Source of the DNA: an uncultured Lachnospiraceae bacterium
Lineage (GTDB): Bacteria > Bacillota > Clostridia > Lachnospirales > Lachnospiraceae
Assembly (NCBI GenBank): GCA_947653315.1
Contig: CANTGP010000028.1
Location: 1 to 14,331, forward strand
Reading direction: 5' to 3'
Length of the DNA: 14,331 nucleotides
In this document: in pieces, positions 1-7,380 of the stretch
Numbering within the stretch: position 1 is the first letter of the stretch
How the letters are laid out: each line of letters starts with the position of its first letter
The notes under the pieces: generated by a model
The model's input: the letters and a program-made list of their open reading frames with translations, nothing else
Told to the model about the DNA's origin: nothing
The model's database searches: none
Made by a program: the position numbers and the translations under genes

Positions 1-1568
1 TCCTCATTGGCGGACTGGAGTGTCTTAAACGTGGTTTTCTGCGTCTCCAAACGGTTCTTAATTAAATCCAGACGGTCAGACCTGGTACCGTTATCCGTAA
101 TTGCCACACTGGCATAGCTTTGGAAACCTTCCACTTGGGAAATCAGTTTTTCAAACTTTTTCTGCATGTTGTCACGGATATAGGTATATGCCTTATCGGC
201 TGCCGCATACGTTTCCTTGATATGTTCGTATCCCGCTTCGCCTTCCTTCATGTTCTCCATCATGTGTTTCAGGTTCGTCCTTGCGGTGTCGATTTCCTTC
301 AGTTTGGAAAGGGCATTGTCCAAATCGTCGATGACACGGTCCATATCCATGGAGAAAACCTCGCCTGCCATGGTATTGATGCGGATGGTCTGATTATATC
401 CCACATCATACTCAATAATCTGGCTCTCCCCTTCCATGGAAATATAATCGGTAGGAGGATTTGTCGTCTTATCTTTGCTCCAGTTATAATTAATGTTCTT
501 CGTGGGATCCGCCAAATCCACTTTCGTACACTCAAAATAGTGCTGCGGCCGCATGTCGCCTTTTTTCCATGAATCTTTTTCATAGGAAACACGGATTTGT
601 GAATCGGTGGTCAACGCCGGATTCGGTACAGTCAGGGGAGGAACCGCATTCCCCTGGAAAACAGTCTCATACAAATCCTTTCCAATCAATAGCTCGCCTG
701 TTTCCGGCACAAGCACGGCTTTGGTAGGATTCTGCTGGATATAATCGTAGGGATTGGGATCCTCCGTCGTGGAATGGTTCTCAATCGTACCTGCCGGGAA
801 CAAATCCGCTTCCTGCGGCGGAACCGTTGTTGTATTCGTCACATATTTCACGGACAGGCTCGAAGCCGGAGGATTATTGTTTTTCAGGTTGTCATAAGCA
901 AGCATGATACGGTAGATGCCCGCATTCTGCACGCTGTTTTCGTTCTCTCCGCCCGCCGTCCCCGTCAACGCCGCGCCCGCATTCACCGCATTTTCCGCCG
1001 CTTCCGGATCATAGTTTTCCTTGGAAATTCCTTTTAAATTACCGATGCTGGTATAATTCAGGGTATCCACCGAGGACATATCCAGTTTTTCATAAATTTT
1101 AAATTCTTCTTCCGTATCTTCCGTGTAGCTTAAGGACGTATCCGTCCGGAATCCCGTAAAAATATACCTTCCCGCGAAGTCCACATTACCGATTCCGTAA
1201 TATTCATCCCTTAAGGATTTTAACTGGGTCACGATAATCTCCAAATTCCCGCAGTCCAAATCCTTTCCCCCGGCAGCCCTTGTCGCCTGCTCCATCATCT
1301 TACGGATGACCTCCGTTGTCGTATCCAGGGAATCTTCGGTCACTTTCAGCCAGCTCGCCGCATCCTCCGCATTCTTTTCATGGTACTGCGACACCTGTGC
1401 CACGTCGCTGCGCAGACGCAGTGCGCGGACAGCAATCACCGGATCATCGGAAGGTCTTGTAATTTTCTTATTCGTAGACATCATGGTACTCAGCTTATCT
1501 ACCAACTGCTTATTATTGTTGATATTATACAGAGAATTATTCTGCATAATCTTATTGGTCATTCTCAT
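1..1568 (-). CDS. flgL: Flagellar hook-associated protein 3 (FlgL/HAP3), 3' end outside window
   Basis: FlgL is exported through the flagellar type III system and forms the junction layer between FlgK and the flagellin filament. The ATG at 1568 is preceded by GGAGA about 9 nt upstream, and the frame then stays open for 522 codons to the left edge. The N-terminus (MRMTNKIMQNNSLYNINNN...) and the segment RPSDDPVIAVRAL near residues 40-55 are the flagellin/FlgL D0-D1 signature. The last visible residues (…RLDLIKNRLETQKTTFKTL) are the C-terminal coiled-coil helix, so roughly 25-35 residues should be missing. Even truncated it is far longer than FlgL of E. coli (about 317 aa) or B. subtilis (about 298 aa). 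The extra length is a central region of about residues 160-400, rich in Asn, Thr and Pro. It is the last operon member visible, 39 bp after the second flgK. The family call is secure; the role of the insert is unknown. Confidence 0.93.
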   Translation of the reverse strand, partial: MRMTNKIMQNNSLYNINNNKQLVDKLSTMMSTNKKITRPSDDPVIAVRALRLRSDVAQVSQYHEKNAEDAASWLKVTEDSLDTTTEVIRKMMEQATRAAGGKDLDCGNLEIIVTQLKSLRDEYYGIGNVDFAGRYIFTGFRTDTSLSYTEDTEEEFKIYEKLDMSSVDTLNYTSIGNLKGISKENYDPEAAENAVNAGAALTGTAGGENENSVQNAGIYRIMLAYDNLKNNNPPASSLSVKYVTNTTTVPPQEADLFPAGTIENHSTTEDPNPYDYIQQNPTKAVLVPETGELLIGKDLYETVFQGNAVPPLTVPNPALTTDSQIRVSYEKDSWKKGDMRPQHYFECTKVDLADPTKNINYNWSKDKTTNPPTDYISMEGESQIIEYDVGYNQTIRINTMAGEVFSMDMDRVIDDLDNALSKLKEIDTARTNLKHMMENMKEGEAGYEHIKETYAAADKAYTYIRDNMQKKFEKLISQVEGFQSYASVAITDNGTRSDRLDLIKNRLETQKTTFKTLQSANE

Positions 1569-1607
1569 AATGTTCCGTCTCCTTTTCCCGTCGGTCCGCC
1601 CGCACGT

Positions 1608-3482
1608 TTATACGCCTGTCTGCAGGATCAGCCTGTCATATACTTCCGTCAATGTCTGGATCATTTTGGAAGACAGCGTATACGCATTTTCGAACTTAAT
1701 CATATTCATCGCTTCCTCGTCCTCATCCACACTGGAAATGGAAGAACGCTGATTCTCTATGGTAACAGCGATTCCGTAATAAGTATCGTAAAAATCCTTG
1801 GCATTGCCGGCATTTAAAGCCACATCCGAAAGAAGGGAGTCCAAAAACTCGCTTACCGTGGCATTACGGAAACTGAATTTCGTCTTATCCACCAGCGTCG
1901 CTTTGAGTTCATCCACCTGGCCGCATTCTTCCACACCGATATCCGCACTGGATTTCGTACCGAGCAAATCCGCATCCGCCAAAAGTTCATTGCTGATTTG
2001 GATATTAAAAGCCGTCATTTCATAATATCCGTCGCTGTCCAAAAAGTCGTCCAAACCATACTGTGACCGAAGGTCGCCGTCTTCCGCCACCGGTTTCTTT
2101 GCCGTAAAGAACGTCAGCTCATTACCGCCCTTACCGAACAGGTTCCCGTTCTTATCGTAGCCTTTGCCGAAAATCTCGTTTACCTTTGCCGAAAACGTGC
2201 GGACAAACTCATTCATCTGCGCCAAATAATAGGGAATCCCCTGGTAATTAATATCCTTTCCCACTTCGGCATCCTTCCCCATCATGGCGGAAGTTACCCT
2301 CTCATCACATTTATCGTCATTCATGATAAACGTATAGGTGGACGTAGCCTCGTCATATTCCCATGAAGTATAGTAAAACTGCGTATTGCCAATCAGGATA
2401 TCGCCGCCCTTATTGGTAGGGGAATTGGGAAGCGTACACTTATCCATGTCCTGAAGATAACTCTTTAACGCCTTCACTTTTACTTCCGTCCCGTTGACGC
2501 CCTGGGCAACGCCCGTCACCAAACCGGAAAACGCCTGGTTATTATTGCCATCCCTCATGGCAATCAGTCCCCGCAGGGAACCTTTCATGGACGCGTTGTT
2601 CAGGTTAAAATCATTGCCGTTATCCCAATATACATCATACAGACCGTCCGCATCCATTTGGTTAATCTTCTCATCGTCCTTCCTGGAACGGCATTCCAGC
2701 GTATGGAAATCCGTATTATCCACCACGCACTGTCCGCCCGCAATATATACGAGGAACCTGGTGCCGCCCGTCTCCCGGTCCGGATTATTGGAATCGGTCA
2801 GGGGAAATTCTTCGGTTTCCACGTCAACGATTTCCGACAATTCATCCAAAAGCAAATCCCTCTTGTCGCGCAGTTCGTTTGCCCTCGCATTCGTGGCGGC
2901 CATTTCTATGATATTAATCTGTTTATTAATCGTGGCAATCTCCGTGGTAATGGAATTAATCCGGTCAATACGGATTTTAATTTCCGAATTGACGTCCTTT
3001 TGCAGTTCCACAAGGTTTCCTGCCGTATTGTTAAAGTACTCCGCCATTTTCTGTGCCGCCGCAATAAACTGCTTCTTGGCGTCCGTGCTGCTGCGGTTGG
3101 TGGACAAAGTCTCCAATGTCGTGGAAAACGCATTATAAATCGCCGAGAATCCGGACTTTCCGTCATCCTCAAAATATTGCTGTAACGTATCGCAGTAATA
3201 GTTCTTAATGTCATACTCCATCAGTGTGGAGTTGTTGTCGCGGAACCTCATATCGTAAAAGGCATCCCTGACACGCTCAATCGCCACGGTATCCACCCCG
3301 GCGCCGGCACAACCGTAAGTTGCAAACACACGCAGCGCATTTGCCGCTTCCTGTGTCACCTGCTGCCTGCTGTAACCTTCCGTATAAACATTGGAAATAT
3401 TGTTACCGGTGGTATTGAGGGCCGCATTTGCCGCCCGGAGTCCCGATGACGCTATGGATAATCCAAAAAACTGTGATGGCAT
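1608..3482 (-). CDS. flgK: Flagellar hook-associated protein 1 (FlgK/HAP1), second, longer copy
   Basis: A 624-aa HAP1-type axial protein, longer than the usual 500-560 aa. The N-terminus carries the rod/hook/HAP helix motif (FFGLSIASSGLRAANAALNT, then NNISNVYTEGYSRQQV). The C-terminus ends in the matching helix (EDEEAMNMIKFENAYTLSSKMIQTLTEVYDRLI), which packs with the N-terminal helix in the axial core. Residues about 95-220 form a predicted helical D1 segment with coiled-coil character. Residues about 225-500 are a variable, presumably surface-exposed region. It starts at ATG 3482, with AAGGTGAG overlapping the stop codon of the preceding flgK 11 bp away, which suggests translational coupling. 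It has seven cysteines, unusual for an exported axial protein. It shares only the terminal signatures with its neighbour, so the pair are diverged paralogues. Its specific role (second junction ring, alternative filament or assembly variant) cannot be read from sequence. Confidence 0.88.
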   Translation of the reverse strand: MPSQFFGLSIASSGLRAANAALNTTGNNISNVYTEGYSRQQVTQEAANALRVFATYGCAGAGVDTVAIERVRDAFYDMRFRDNNSTLMEYDIKNYYCDTLQQYFEDDGKSGFSAIYNAFSTTLETLSTNRSSTDAKKQFIAAAQKMAEYFNNTAGNLVELQKDVNSEIKIRIDRINSITTEIATINKQINIIEMAATNARANELRDKRDLLLDELSEIVDVETEEFPLTDSNNPDRETGGTRFLVYIAGGQCVVDNTDFHTLECRSRKDDEKINQMDADGLYDVYWDNGNDFNLNNASMKGSLRGLIAMRDGNNNQAFSGLVTGVAQGVNGTEVKVKALKSYLQDMDKCTLPNSPTNKGGDILIGNTQFYYTSWEYDEATSTYTFIMNDDKCDERVTSAMMGKDAEVGKDINYQGIPYYLAQMNEFVRTFSAKVNEIFGKGYDKNGNLFGKGGNELTFFTAKKPVAEDGDLRSQYGLDDFLDSDGYYEMTAFNIQISNELLADADLLGTKSSADIGVEECGQVDELKATLVDKTKFSFRNATVSEFLDSLLSDVALNAGNAKDFYDTYYGIAVTIENQRSSISSVDEDEEAMNMIKFENAYTLSSKMIQTLTEVYDRLILQTGV

Positions 3483-3493
3483 TCTTTCTCACC

Positions 3494-5098
3494 TTACCTT
3501 CCCAATGTATTAATGATATGTTCTATCATATCGTCAATGACGTTAATATAACGGCTGGATGCATTATACGCATTTTGGAATTTAATCATAAATTCCATTT
3601 CCTCGTCCGAAGACACGCCAAGTACCTGTTCCCTTGCCGAATAGGTTTCGTTTACCGTAGCTTCCTGCGCATCCAGAAAATCCTTGTTCGTCTTACCGGT
3701 ATTGCTGACCTGGTTAATCAGCGCATCATAGAACCGGCGGATGTTTGTCTTCGTCTGCAGGTTCGGGTTGAGCATGTAAGTCTCCGCCTCAAAACCATCC
3801 AGCATCTTTTGGATCGCCGCCGCGTCTTCCTTTCCGTCCTTTGTCCGGAACGACAGCCTGCCCGGCTCCCGCTTAAGGCTTTCGTTTACAATCATATTGC
3901 TGACGGAAAATCCCTTTTCGGGATCCGTGGATATCAGTTCAAACATTTGGTAAGGATTGCCGTCCTCATCCTTTAAGTAATTGGTATCCGGCTCCAGCAT
4001 GGCAGCTTCCCGCAGTGCATCGTTGATTGTGGTCGCCACATAATGGATCAGACGGTCAAATTCCGCTTCCACGTTCATTAAAAGCGACTGGTAAATATCG
4101 GTATTGTACGCCTCGGAATCTTCCAAATCCTGATAGGTGGCACGTTTTTCCCCTCTTGCCAGCAGAGTGGCACGCAGGGAACCGATATCCGTATTCATGG
4201 TAGTGGAAATCTTTTGCGTAGGATTATAAACCCGCGCCGCTTCCAAATCCAGTTCCGGTTCGCCCCACTGGTTATTTTTATAATTTGCCAACTGCTTCCA
4301 GTAAGGGGTATGGAATCCCGTTTCCTTATCCGTATGCAGTTCTATCGTATTAACCAAATCGGAAGTCACAAAATCAACGCCTTCAAATTTTACGCTGACA
4401 ACGCCGTTAAAATCCTCCTCATACCGGATCTGCCCCATCTTTGCCAGTTCATCAAGAATCAGGTTCCTTTGGTCCCTTAAGTCGTTGGCATGCTCGGTAT
4501 CGCCCGTTTCCAGTCTCATAATCTTCTTATTGATGGCTACCAGTTGTTCCCCGTATTCGTTAATCTTCTCTACCGTTTTTTCCACCTGTGCATTCAGGTT
4601 ATCCTGCTGCTCGCACAACCCGTCATACACCCTTGCCGCTTTCGTTAAGAACTGGTCGCAGCGGGATACGAACATGTTTTGGTTTGTCATGTCACAGGGA
4701 CTCTTTAACAGTTCCTCCATGGAGGTCCACAGGTTTTCCAGTGCCGCGGAAAACTCCACGCCCTGAAATTCGCCGAACAGGTCTTCCATTTCCTCAATGA
4801 CTTTCGTATTTACCTCATAAAAAGAACAGCGTCCCGTTTCTTTCCGGTACGTTTTATCCAAAAATACATCCCTGACCTGTCTTGTTTGGGAATAAACCAC
4901 GCCCAGCCCGTACTGCTGGTAGGAAATGGCAGATGCACTGCTCGAAAGATTAATATAGCTGCGCGTCCCAAGCAGGATTTGCTGCCTGGTATACCCCTTG
5001 GTATCCGTGTTCGCCATATTATGTGCGGTTGTATTCAATGTGTTTTGGCTCGTCTGAAGACCCGACGCGCCGATGTATAAACTTCCAAATAATGGCAT
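3494..5098 (-). CDS. flgK: Flagellar hook-associated protein 1 (FlgK/HAP1), first copy
   Basis: A 534-aa protein of normal FlgK length (about 507-553 aa in B. subtilis and Salmonella). FlgK forms the first junction zone on the distal hook and is exported with FlgN as chaperone. The N-terminus MPLFGSLYIGASGLQTSQNT, followed by HNMANTDTKGYTRQQ, is the classic flagellar rod/HAP1 motif. A long helical segment with LRDQRNLILDELAKM near residues 210-225 matches the conserved FlgK D1 region. The C-terminus (SSDEEMEFMIKFQNAYNASSRYINVIDDMIEHII) is the partner axial helix. The ATG at 5098 has GAGGTGAT about 6 nt upstream and lies 32 bp after flgN. Four cysteines are present. It is closer to textbook FlgK than the downstream copy and is likely the principal HAP1. 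Confidence 0.93.
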   Translation of the reverse strand: MPLFGSLYIGASGLQTSQNTLNTTAHNMANTDTKGYTRQQILLGTRSYINLSSSASAISYQQYGLGVVYSQTRQVRDVFLDKTYRKETGRCSFYEVNTKVIEEMEDLFGEFQGVEFSAALENLWTSMEELLKSPCDMTNQNMFVSRCDQFLTKAARVYDGLCEQQDNLNAQVEKTVEKINEYGEQLVAINKKIMRLETGDTEHANDLRDQRNLILDELAKMGQIRYEEDFNGVVSVKFEGVDFVTSDLVNTIELHTDKETGFHTPYWKQLANYKNNQWGEPELDLEAARVYNPTQKISTTMNTDIGSLRATLLARGEKRATYQDLEDSEAYNTDIYQSLLMNVEAEFDRLIHYVATTINDALREAAMLEPDTNYLKDEDGNPYQMFELISTDPEKGFSVSNMIVNESLKREPGRLSFRTKDGKEDAAAIQKMLDGFEAETYMLNPNLQTKTNIRRFYDALINQVSNTGKTNKDFLDAQEATVNETYSAREQVLGVSSDEEMEFMIKFQNAYNASSRYINVIDDMIEHIINTLGR

Positions 5099-5130
5099 AT
5101 GATATCACCTCTCCCTTCGGATTTTTAGGA

Positions 5131-5649
5131 TTATTGTTTTGCGTCAAACCCGCTTCTGTCTACCCCGATCACACTTCCCGTGTTGTACGCGCCTTTGTTA
5201 TAATTGGCGGTTTCGGGGGCTGCCCTCATTGCCTGGACCATGTTTATGTCAAATTCAATCAGCTCAAGGGCATTTATAATAAGCTGTCTGTTCTGCTCAT
5301 TAATCTGTTTCACCCTGCCTACCACGCCTTTCAACCTGTCATAAACTGCCGCCAATTTCTGCTGCTCCGACGGCCTTGGCTCCAGCATTTGGATAATACT
5401 GTCCAGCTTCAAATCTTCAACATCCCTGTTTACCACGTTGGCGATATCACGAACCACTTCCTGTCTCTTACGGTCTAACTGATTGATTCTGCTCACAACG
5501 ATTTGTTCTTCATCCGTGATTTTTGACAGCTCCTCCAGATTACCGGCTATGATAACCGGCTTCTTCTGGGTGGACAGCCCAAGCAAGTTTTCATATTCTT
5601 CACATAAATCACCTAATGTCACAATCAGGTTTTCCATCAAACTTGCCAC
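5131..5649 (-). CDS. flgN: Flagellar export chaperone FlgN
   Basis: A small, almost entirely helical protein of 172 aa encoded between flgM and flgK, the standard position of the FlgN chaperone. FlgN binds the C-terminal helices of FlgK and FlgL in the cytoplasm and delivers them to the flagellar export gate. The sequence shows the FlgN-family pattern: an amphipathic N-terminal helix (ENLIVTLGDLCEEYENLLGLSTQKK), a central acidic/basic coiled region (DEEQIVVSRINQLDRKRQEVVRDIA), and a C-terminal helix (VGRVKQINEQNRQLIINALELIEF) followed by a disordered Gly/Asn/Ala tail. The GTG at 5649 is chosen because GAGGT lies 6 nt upstream. An ATG four codons later (5637) is possible but less well placed. 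The start is 4 bp beyond the flgM stop, so translation is probably coupled. Confidence 0.9.
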   Translation of the reverse strand: MASLMENLIVTLGDLCEEYENLLGLSTQKKPVIIAGNLEELSKITDEEQIVVSRINQLDRKRQEVVRDIANVVNRDVEDLKLDSIIQMLEPRPSEQQKLAAVYDRLKGVVGRVKQINEQNRQLIINALELIEFDINMVQAMRAAPETANYNKGAYNTGSVIGVDRSGFDAKQ

Positions 5650-5653
5650 GGGC

Positions 5654-5935
5654 TTACCTCATTTCTTCTAACTTCTTTAATAACTTATCAGCAAATTTCC
5701 CAACGCTCACCTCGTAAGTACCTGCCTGAATACTTTTCCTGAGAGGAGCCACCACATCTTCCCTGACATCCGCGCAAGCCGCAACTGCCTGTTTCGCAAC
5801 CTGGTAGTCCCTTGCGGTACTGGATATTTCAAGCTGATCCGCTTCCGCCGCATTCGCTTTCACGTTCCTGCGGTTCTTGTCGGACTTGGATGTGTTATAT
5901 ATCTGCTGAACCTGTGTATACGCTTCAATACGCAC
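5654..5935 (-). CDS. flgM: Negative regulator of flagellin synthesis, anti-sigma-28 factor FlgM
   Basis: A 93-aa FlgM. It holds sigma-28 (SigD/FliA) inactive until the hook-basal body is finished and FlgM is exported. The N-terminal part (RIEAYTQVQQIYNTSKSDK) resembles the typical FlgM opening. The C-terminal half carries the sigma-binding helices: DQLEISSTARDYQVAKQAV, then ADVREDVVAPLRKSIQAGTY and VGKFADKLLKKL. The start is the GTG at 5935, with a perfect AAGGAGG (5944-5950) eight bases upstream. The frame stays open upstream to an ATG at 6061, but that extension overlaps the sigma-28 promoter, has no family resemblance and lacks a good ribosome binding site. It is the first gene of the operon, and its own sigma-28 promoter gives the usual late-class autoregulatory loop. 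Confidence 0.94.
   Translation of the reverse strand: MRIEAYTQVQQIYNTSKSDKNRRNVKANAAEADQLEISSTARDYQVAKQAVAACADVREDVVAPLRKSIQAGTYEVSVGKFADKLLKKLEEMR
5656..5660 (-). promoter_or_regulatory. Ribosome binding site of flgN, inside the end of flgM
   Basis: GAGGT on the minus strand overlaps the last sense codon and stop of flgM and lies 6 nt before the GTG at 5649. It supports the GTG start and coupled translation of flgM and flgN. Confidence 0.65.
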
Positions 5936-5943
5936 TGTCCACT

Positions 5944-5950
5944 CCTCCTT
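5944..5950 (-). promoter_or_regulatory. Ribosome binding site of flgM
   Basis: AAGGAGG on the minus strand, 8 nt before the GTG at 5935. This near-perfect Shine-Dalgarno decides the GTG start over the longer open frame beginning at 6061. Confidence 0.85.
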
Positions 5951-5981
5951 TCCGTGAAATATTACTGATGTCTTATTATTA

Positions 5982-6008
5982 TTATCGGTCTTTTGGAAAA
6001 TTACTTTA
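5982..6008 (-). promoter_or_regulatory. Sigma-28 (SigD/FliA) promoter of the flgM-flgN-flgK-flgK-flgL operon
   Basis: On the minus strand a -35 element TAAA (6005-6008) and a -10 element CCGATAA (5982-5988) are separated by exactly 16 bp. The SigD consensus is TAAA-N14-16-CCGATAT, so six of seven -10 bases match. Transcription should begin around 5975, giving a leader of about 40 nt before the flgM GTG. In B. subtilis the flgM-flgN-flgK-flgL operon also has a SigD promoter in this position, and context and motif support each other. The start site itself is inferred. Confidence 0.87.
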
Positions 6009-6255
6009 GGGGAATTTTCAATTTTGTCTGCCCGGCCTCCCGTGCGTCCGCCTCCGCACACAACATTCAGGCCGAATTGCTACCTCCGCAGTGCAAAGAA
6101 GCAAGAAACCGCTTGTCAGTATCTTAAAATAATGTTACCCTTTTTTATATAGGTCCTATGGGATTTATGCTTTAATAAATATATGGCATTTATTATTTGC
6201 CGTCTCAGGCAATTCATACCCAAAACTTAAATGCGCATGAATATAAGGAGGAATT
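6009..6255. other. Divergent intergenic region between flgM and the signalling operon
   Basis: This stretch holds no supported gene. It contains the upstream flank of the sigma-28 promoter, and its right part is AT-rich. Seen on the plus strand are an 8+8 bp inverted repeat (6173-6195), a short odd-centred palindrome ATAGG-T-CCTAT (6149-6159) after a run of six T, and the ribosome binding site AAGGAGG (6245-6251) for the gene at 6256. TTGTCA at 6113-6118 resembles a -35 box, but no -10 box lies at the proper distance. No known riboswitch pattern was recognised. Confidence 0.6.
6173..6195. repeat. AT-rich 8-bp inverted repeat, possible operator
   Basis: TAATAAAT (6173-6180) and ATTTATTA (6188-6195) are exact inverted copies separated by ATATGGC. 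The dyad lies about 60 bp before the start of the response-regulator gene, a sensible place for a regulator site. In an AT-rich region such dyads can arise by chance, so function is a guess. Confidence 0.35.
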
Positions 6256-7353
6256 ATGGCTGGGGAAAACAATTCCAATTCGGCAAATGCCGGAAGTTTA
6301 AAAGAAACCGCCAAAATCCTGGTTGTGGACGACATCGATGCAAACCGCTTTGTGCTGCGGGATATCATCCAGGAAATGGGGCATACGCCGGTTTTGGCGG
6401 AGAACGGGATACAGGCGTTAAAAATCGTGAATAAGCTCCATCCGCAGCTTATTATTTTGGATGTGGCGATGCCGGAAATGGACGGGCATCTTTTCTGCAA
6501 ATTAATGAAGGAGAATATAGAGACCAGGGATATCCCCATTATCTTTATCTCCGCCTTTGACGACCCCGAAGATGTGGTGGAGGGATTTAACCTGGGCGGG
6601 GAGGATTATATTACAAAACCATTTCTCCCTGAAGTGGTAAAGGCACGGCTGCGGCTCCATTTAAAGCTGTATTATGCAAACAAAGAACTGTCGGAAACAA
6701 ACCGTCTGCTGCAGCGCTCCGTCAACGAACAGCTCCGCCAACTGGAAATGGAAAAGAAAAATGTCCTGTATGCCTTAATCCGTGTGGCACGGGAAAATGC
6801 CTGCTACGATGAGGACCACATGGAACGGCTCAGTTACAATTGCCGGATACTGGCGGAAGCCATGCAGCTTTCACCCAATTACGGACACCTGATTTCCGAT
6901 TCTTACATAGAAACCATAGCGCTGGCAGCGCCGTTAAGCGATTTGGGGAACGTGGCGATTCCCACGGACATCCTGCAAAAGAAGGAATCCCTTCTGCCGG
7001 AGGAGCTTGCCGTCATACAGACCCATACCACGGTGGGCGCGAAAATCCTTCAGGATATCCGTAACACCGGGGATTATAACGACTTCCTCCAAATGTCCAT
7101 TGACATCGCCCACTACCACCACGAAAACTGGGACGGCAGCGGCTATCCCTGCGGGAAAAAAGGGGATGAAATCCCCCTTTCGGCACAAATCCTGTCCGTG
7201 GCAAGCGCCTATTGCGCCATTACCGAGACACGGGTTTACCGGCATTCCTATAATATCGATGCGGCATTTGAACTGATGGAAGCGGATGCCGGTAAGAAAT
7301 TCAACCCGGACATCTTCCTCATTCTGCGGAAAATCCGCAGGCAGCTTCATTAA
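6256..7353 (+). CDS. Response regulator with degenerate HD-GYP-like output domain
   Basis: A 365-aa cytoplasmic protein. Residues about 20-135 are a complete receiver: acidic pair D25/D26, phosphoacceptor D69 in ILDVAMPEMDG, a conserved Ser in FISA and Lys in ITKPF. A helical linker with coiled-coil character spans about 140-175. Residues about 180-360 align with HD-GYP domains (H188, IP at 234-235, H257, H288/H289, the GYP motif). Key ligands are changed: the HD pair is S228-D229, and the later Asp of the usual ADxYDA motif is S317 (with C320 for the following Asp). Loss of two metal-ligand positions argues against phosphodiesterase activity and for a binding or scaffold output. ATG 6256 follows AAGGAGG. 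It is the first gene of the operon, 27 bp before a hybrid kinase, and is the probable phosphorelay end point. The receiver is certain; the inactivity is inferred. Confidence 0.88.
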   Translation: MAGENNSNSANAGSLKETAKILVVDDIDANRFVLRDIIQEMGHTPVLAENGIQALKIVNKLHPQLIILDVAMPEMDGHLFCKLMKENIETRDIPIIFISAFDDPEDVVEGFNLGGEDYITKPFLPEVVKARLRLHLKLYYANKELSETNRLLQRSVNEQLRQLEMEKKNVLYALIRVARENACYDEDHMERLSYNCRILAEAMQLSPNYGHLISDSYIETIALAAPLSDLGNVAIPTDILQKKESLLPEELAVIQTHTTVGAKILQDIRNTGDYNDFLQMSIDIAHYHHENWDGSGYPCGKKGDEIPLSAQILSVASAYCAITETRVYRHSYNIDAAFELMEADAGKKFNPDIFLILRKIRRQLH

Positions 7354-7368
7354 AAGTGTATTTGTTTT

Positions 7369-7373
7369 GGAGG
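7369..7373 (+). promoter_or_regulatory. Ribosome binding site for the TTG-started hybrid kinase
   Basis: GGAGG with a 7-nt spacer before the TTG at 7381. It is the reason for choosing this rare start; no ATG in the frame nearby has comparable support. Confidence 0.75.
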
Positions 7374-7380
7374 TTATATT

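Noticed and set aside
120..592. Open frames of about 100-150 codons on either strand within flgL
   Set aside because: They overlap the FlgL frame, which has clear family motifs. Their products are of biased composition without recognisable domains, and they lack ribosome binding sites.
2494..3185. Plus-strand open frames of 175-214 codons opposite the second flgK
   Set aside because: They are antisense to a well-supported flagellar gene, with Ser/Leu-rich or Ile/Arg-rich products that look like reverse-strand artefacts.
5936..6061. Upstream extension of flgM to an ATG at 6061
   Set aside because: It would translate through the sigma-28 promoter, has no good ribosome binding site and adds 42 residues unlike any FlgM, while GTG 5935 has a perfect AAGGAGG.
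6184..6200. Possible sigma-54 promoter (TGGCA...TTTGC)
   Set aside because: The GG and GC elements are 12 bp apart instead of the required 10 bp, so spacing is wrong.
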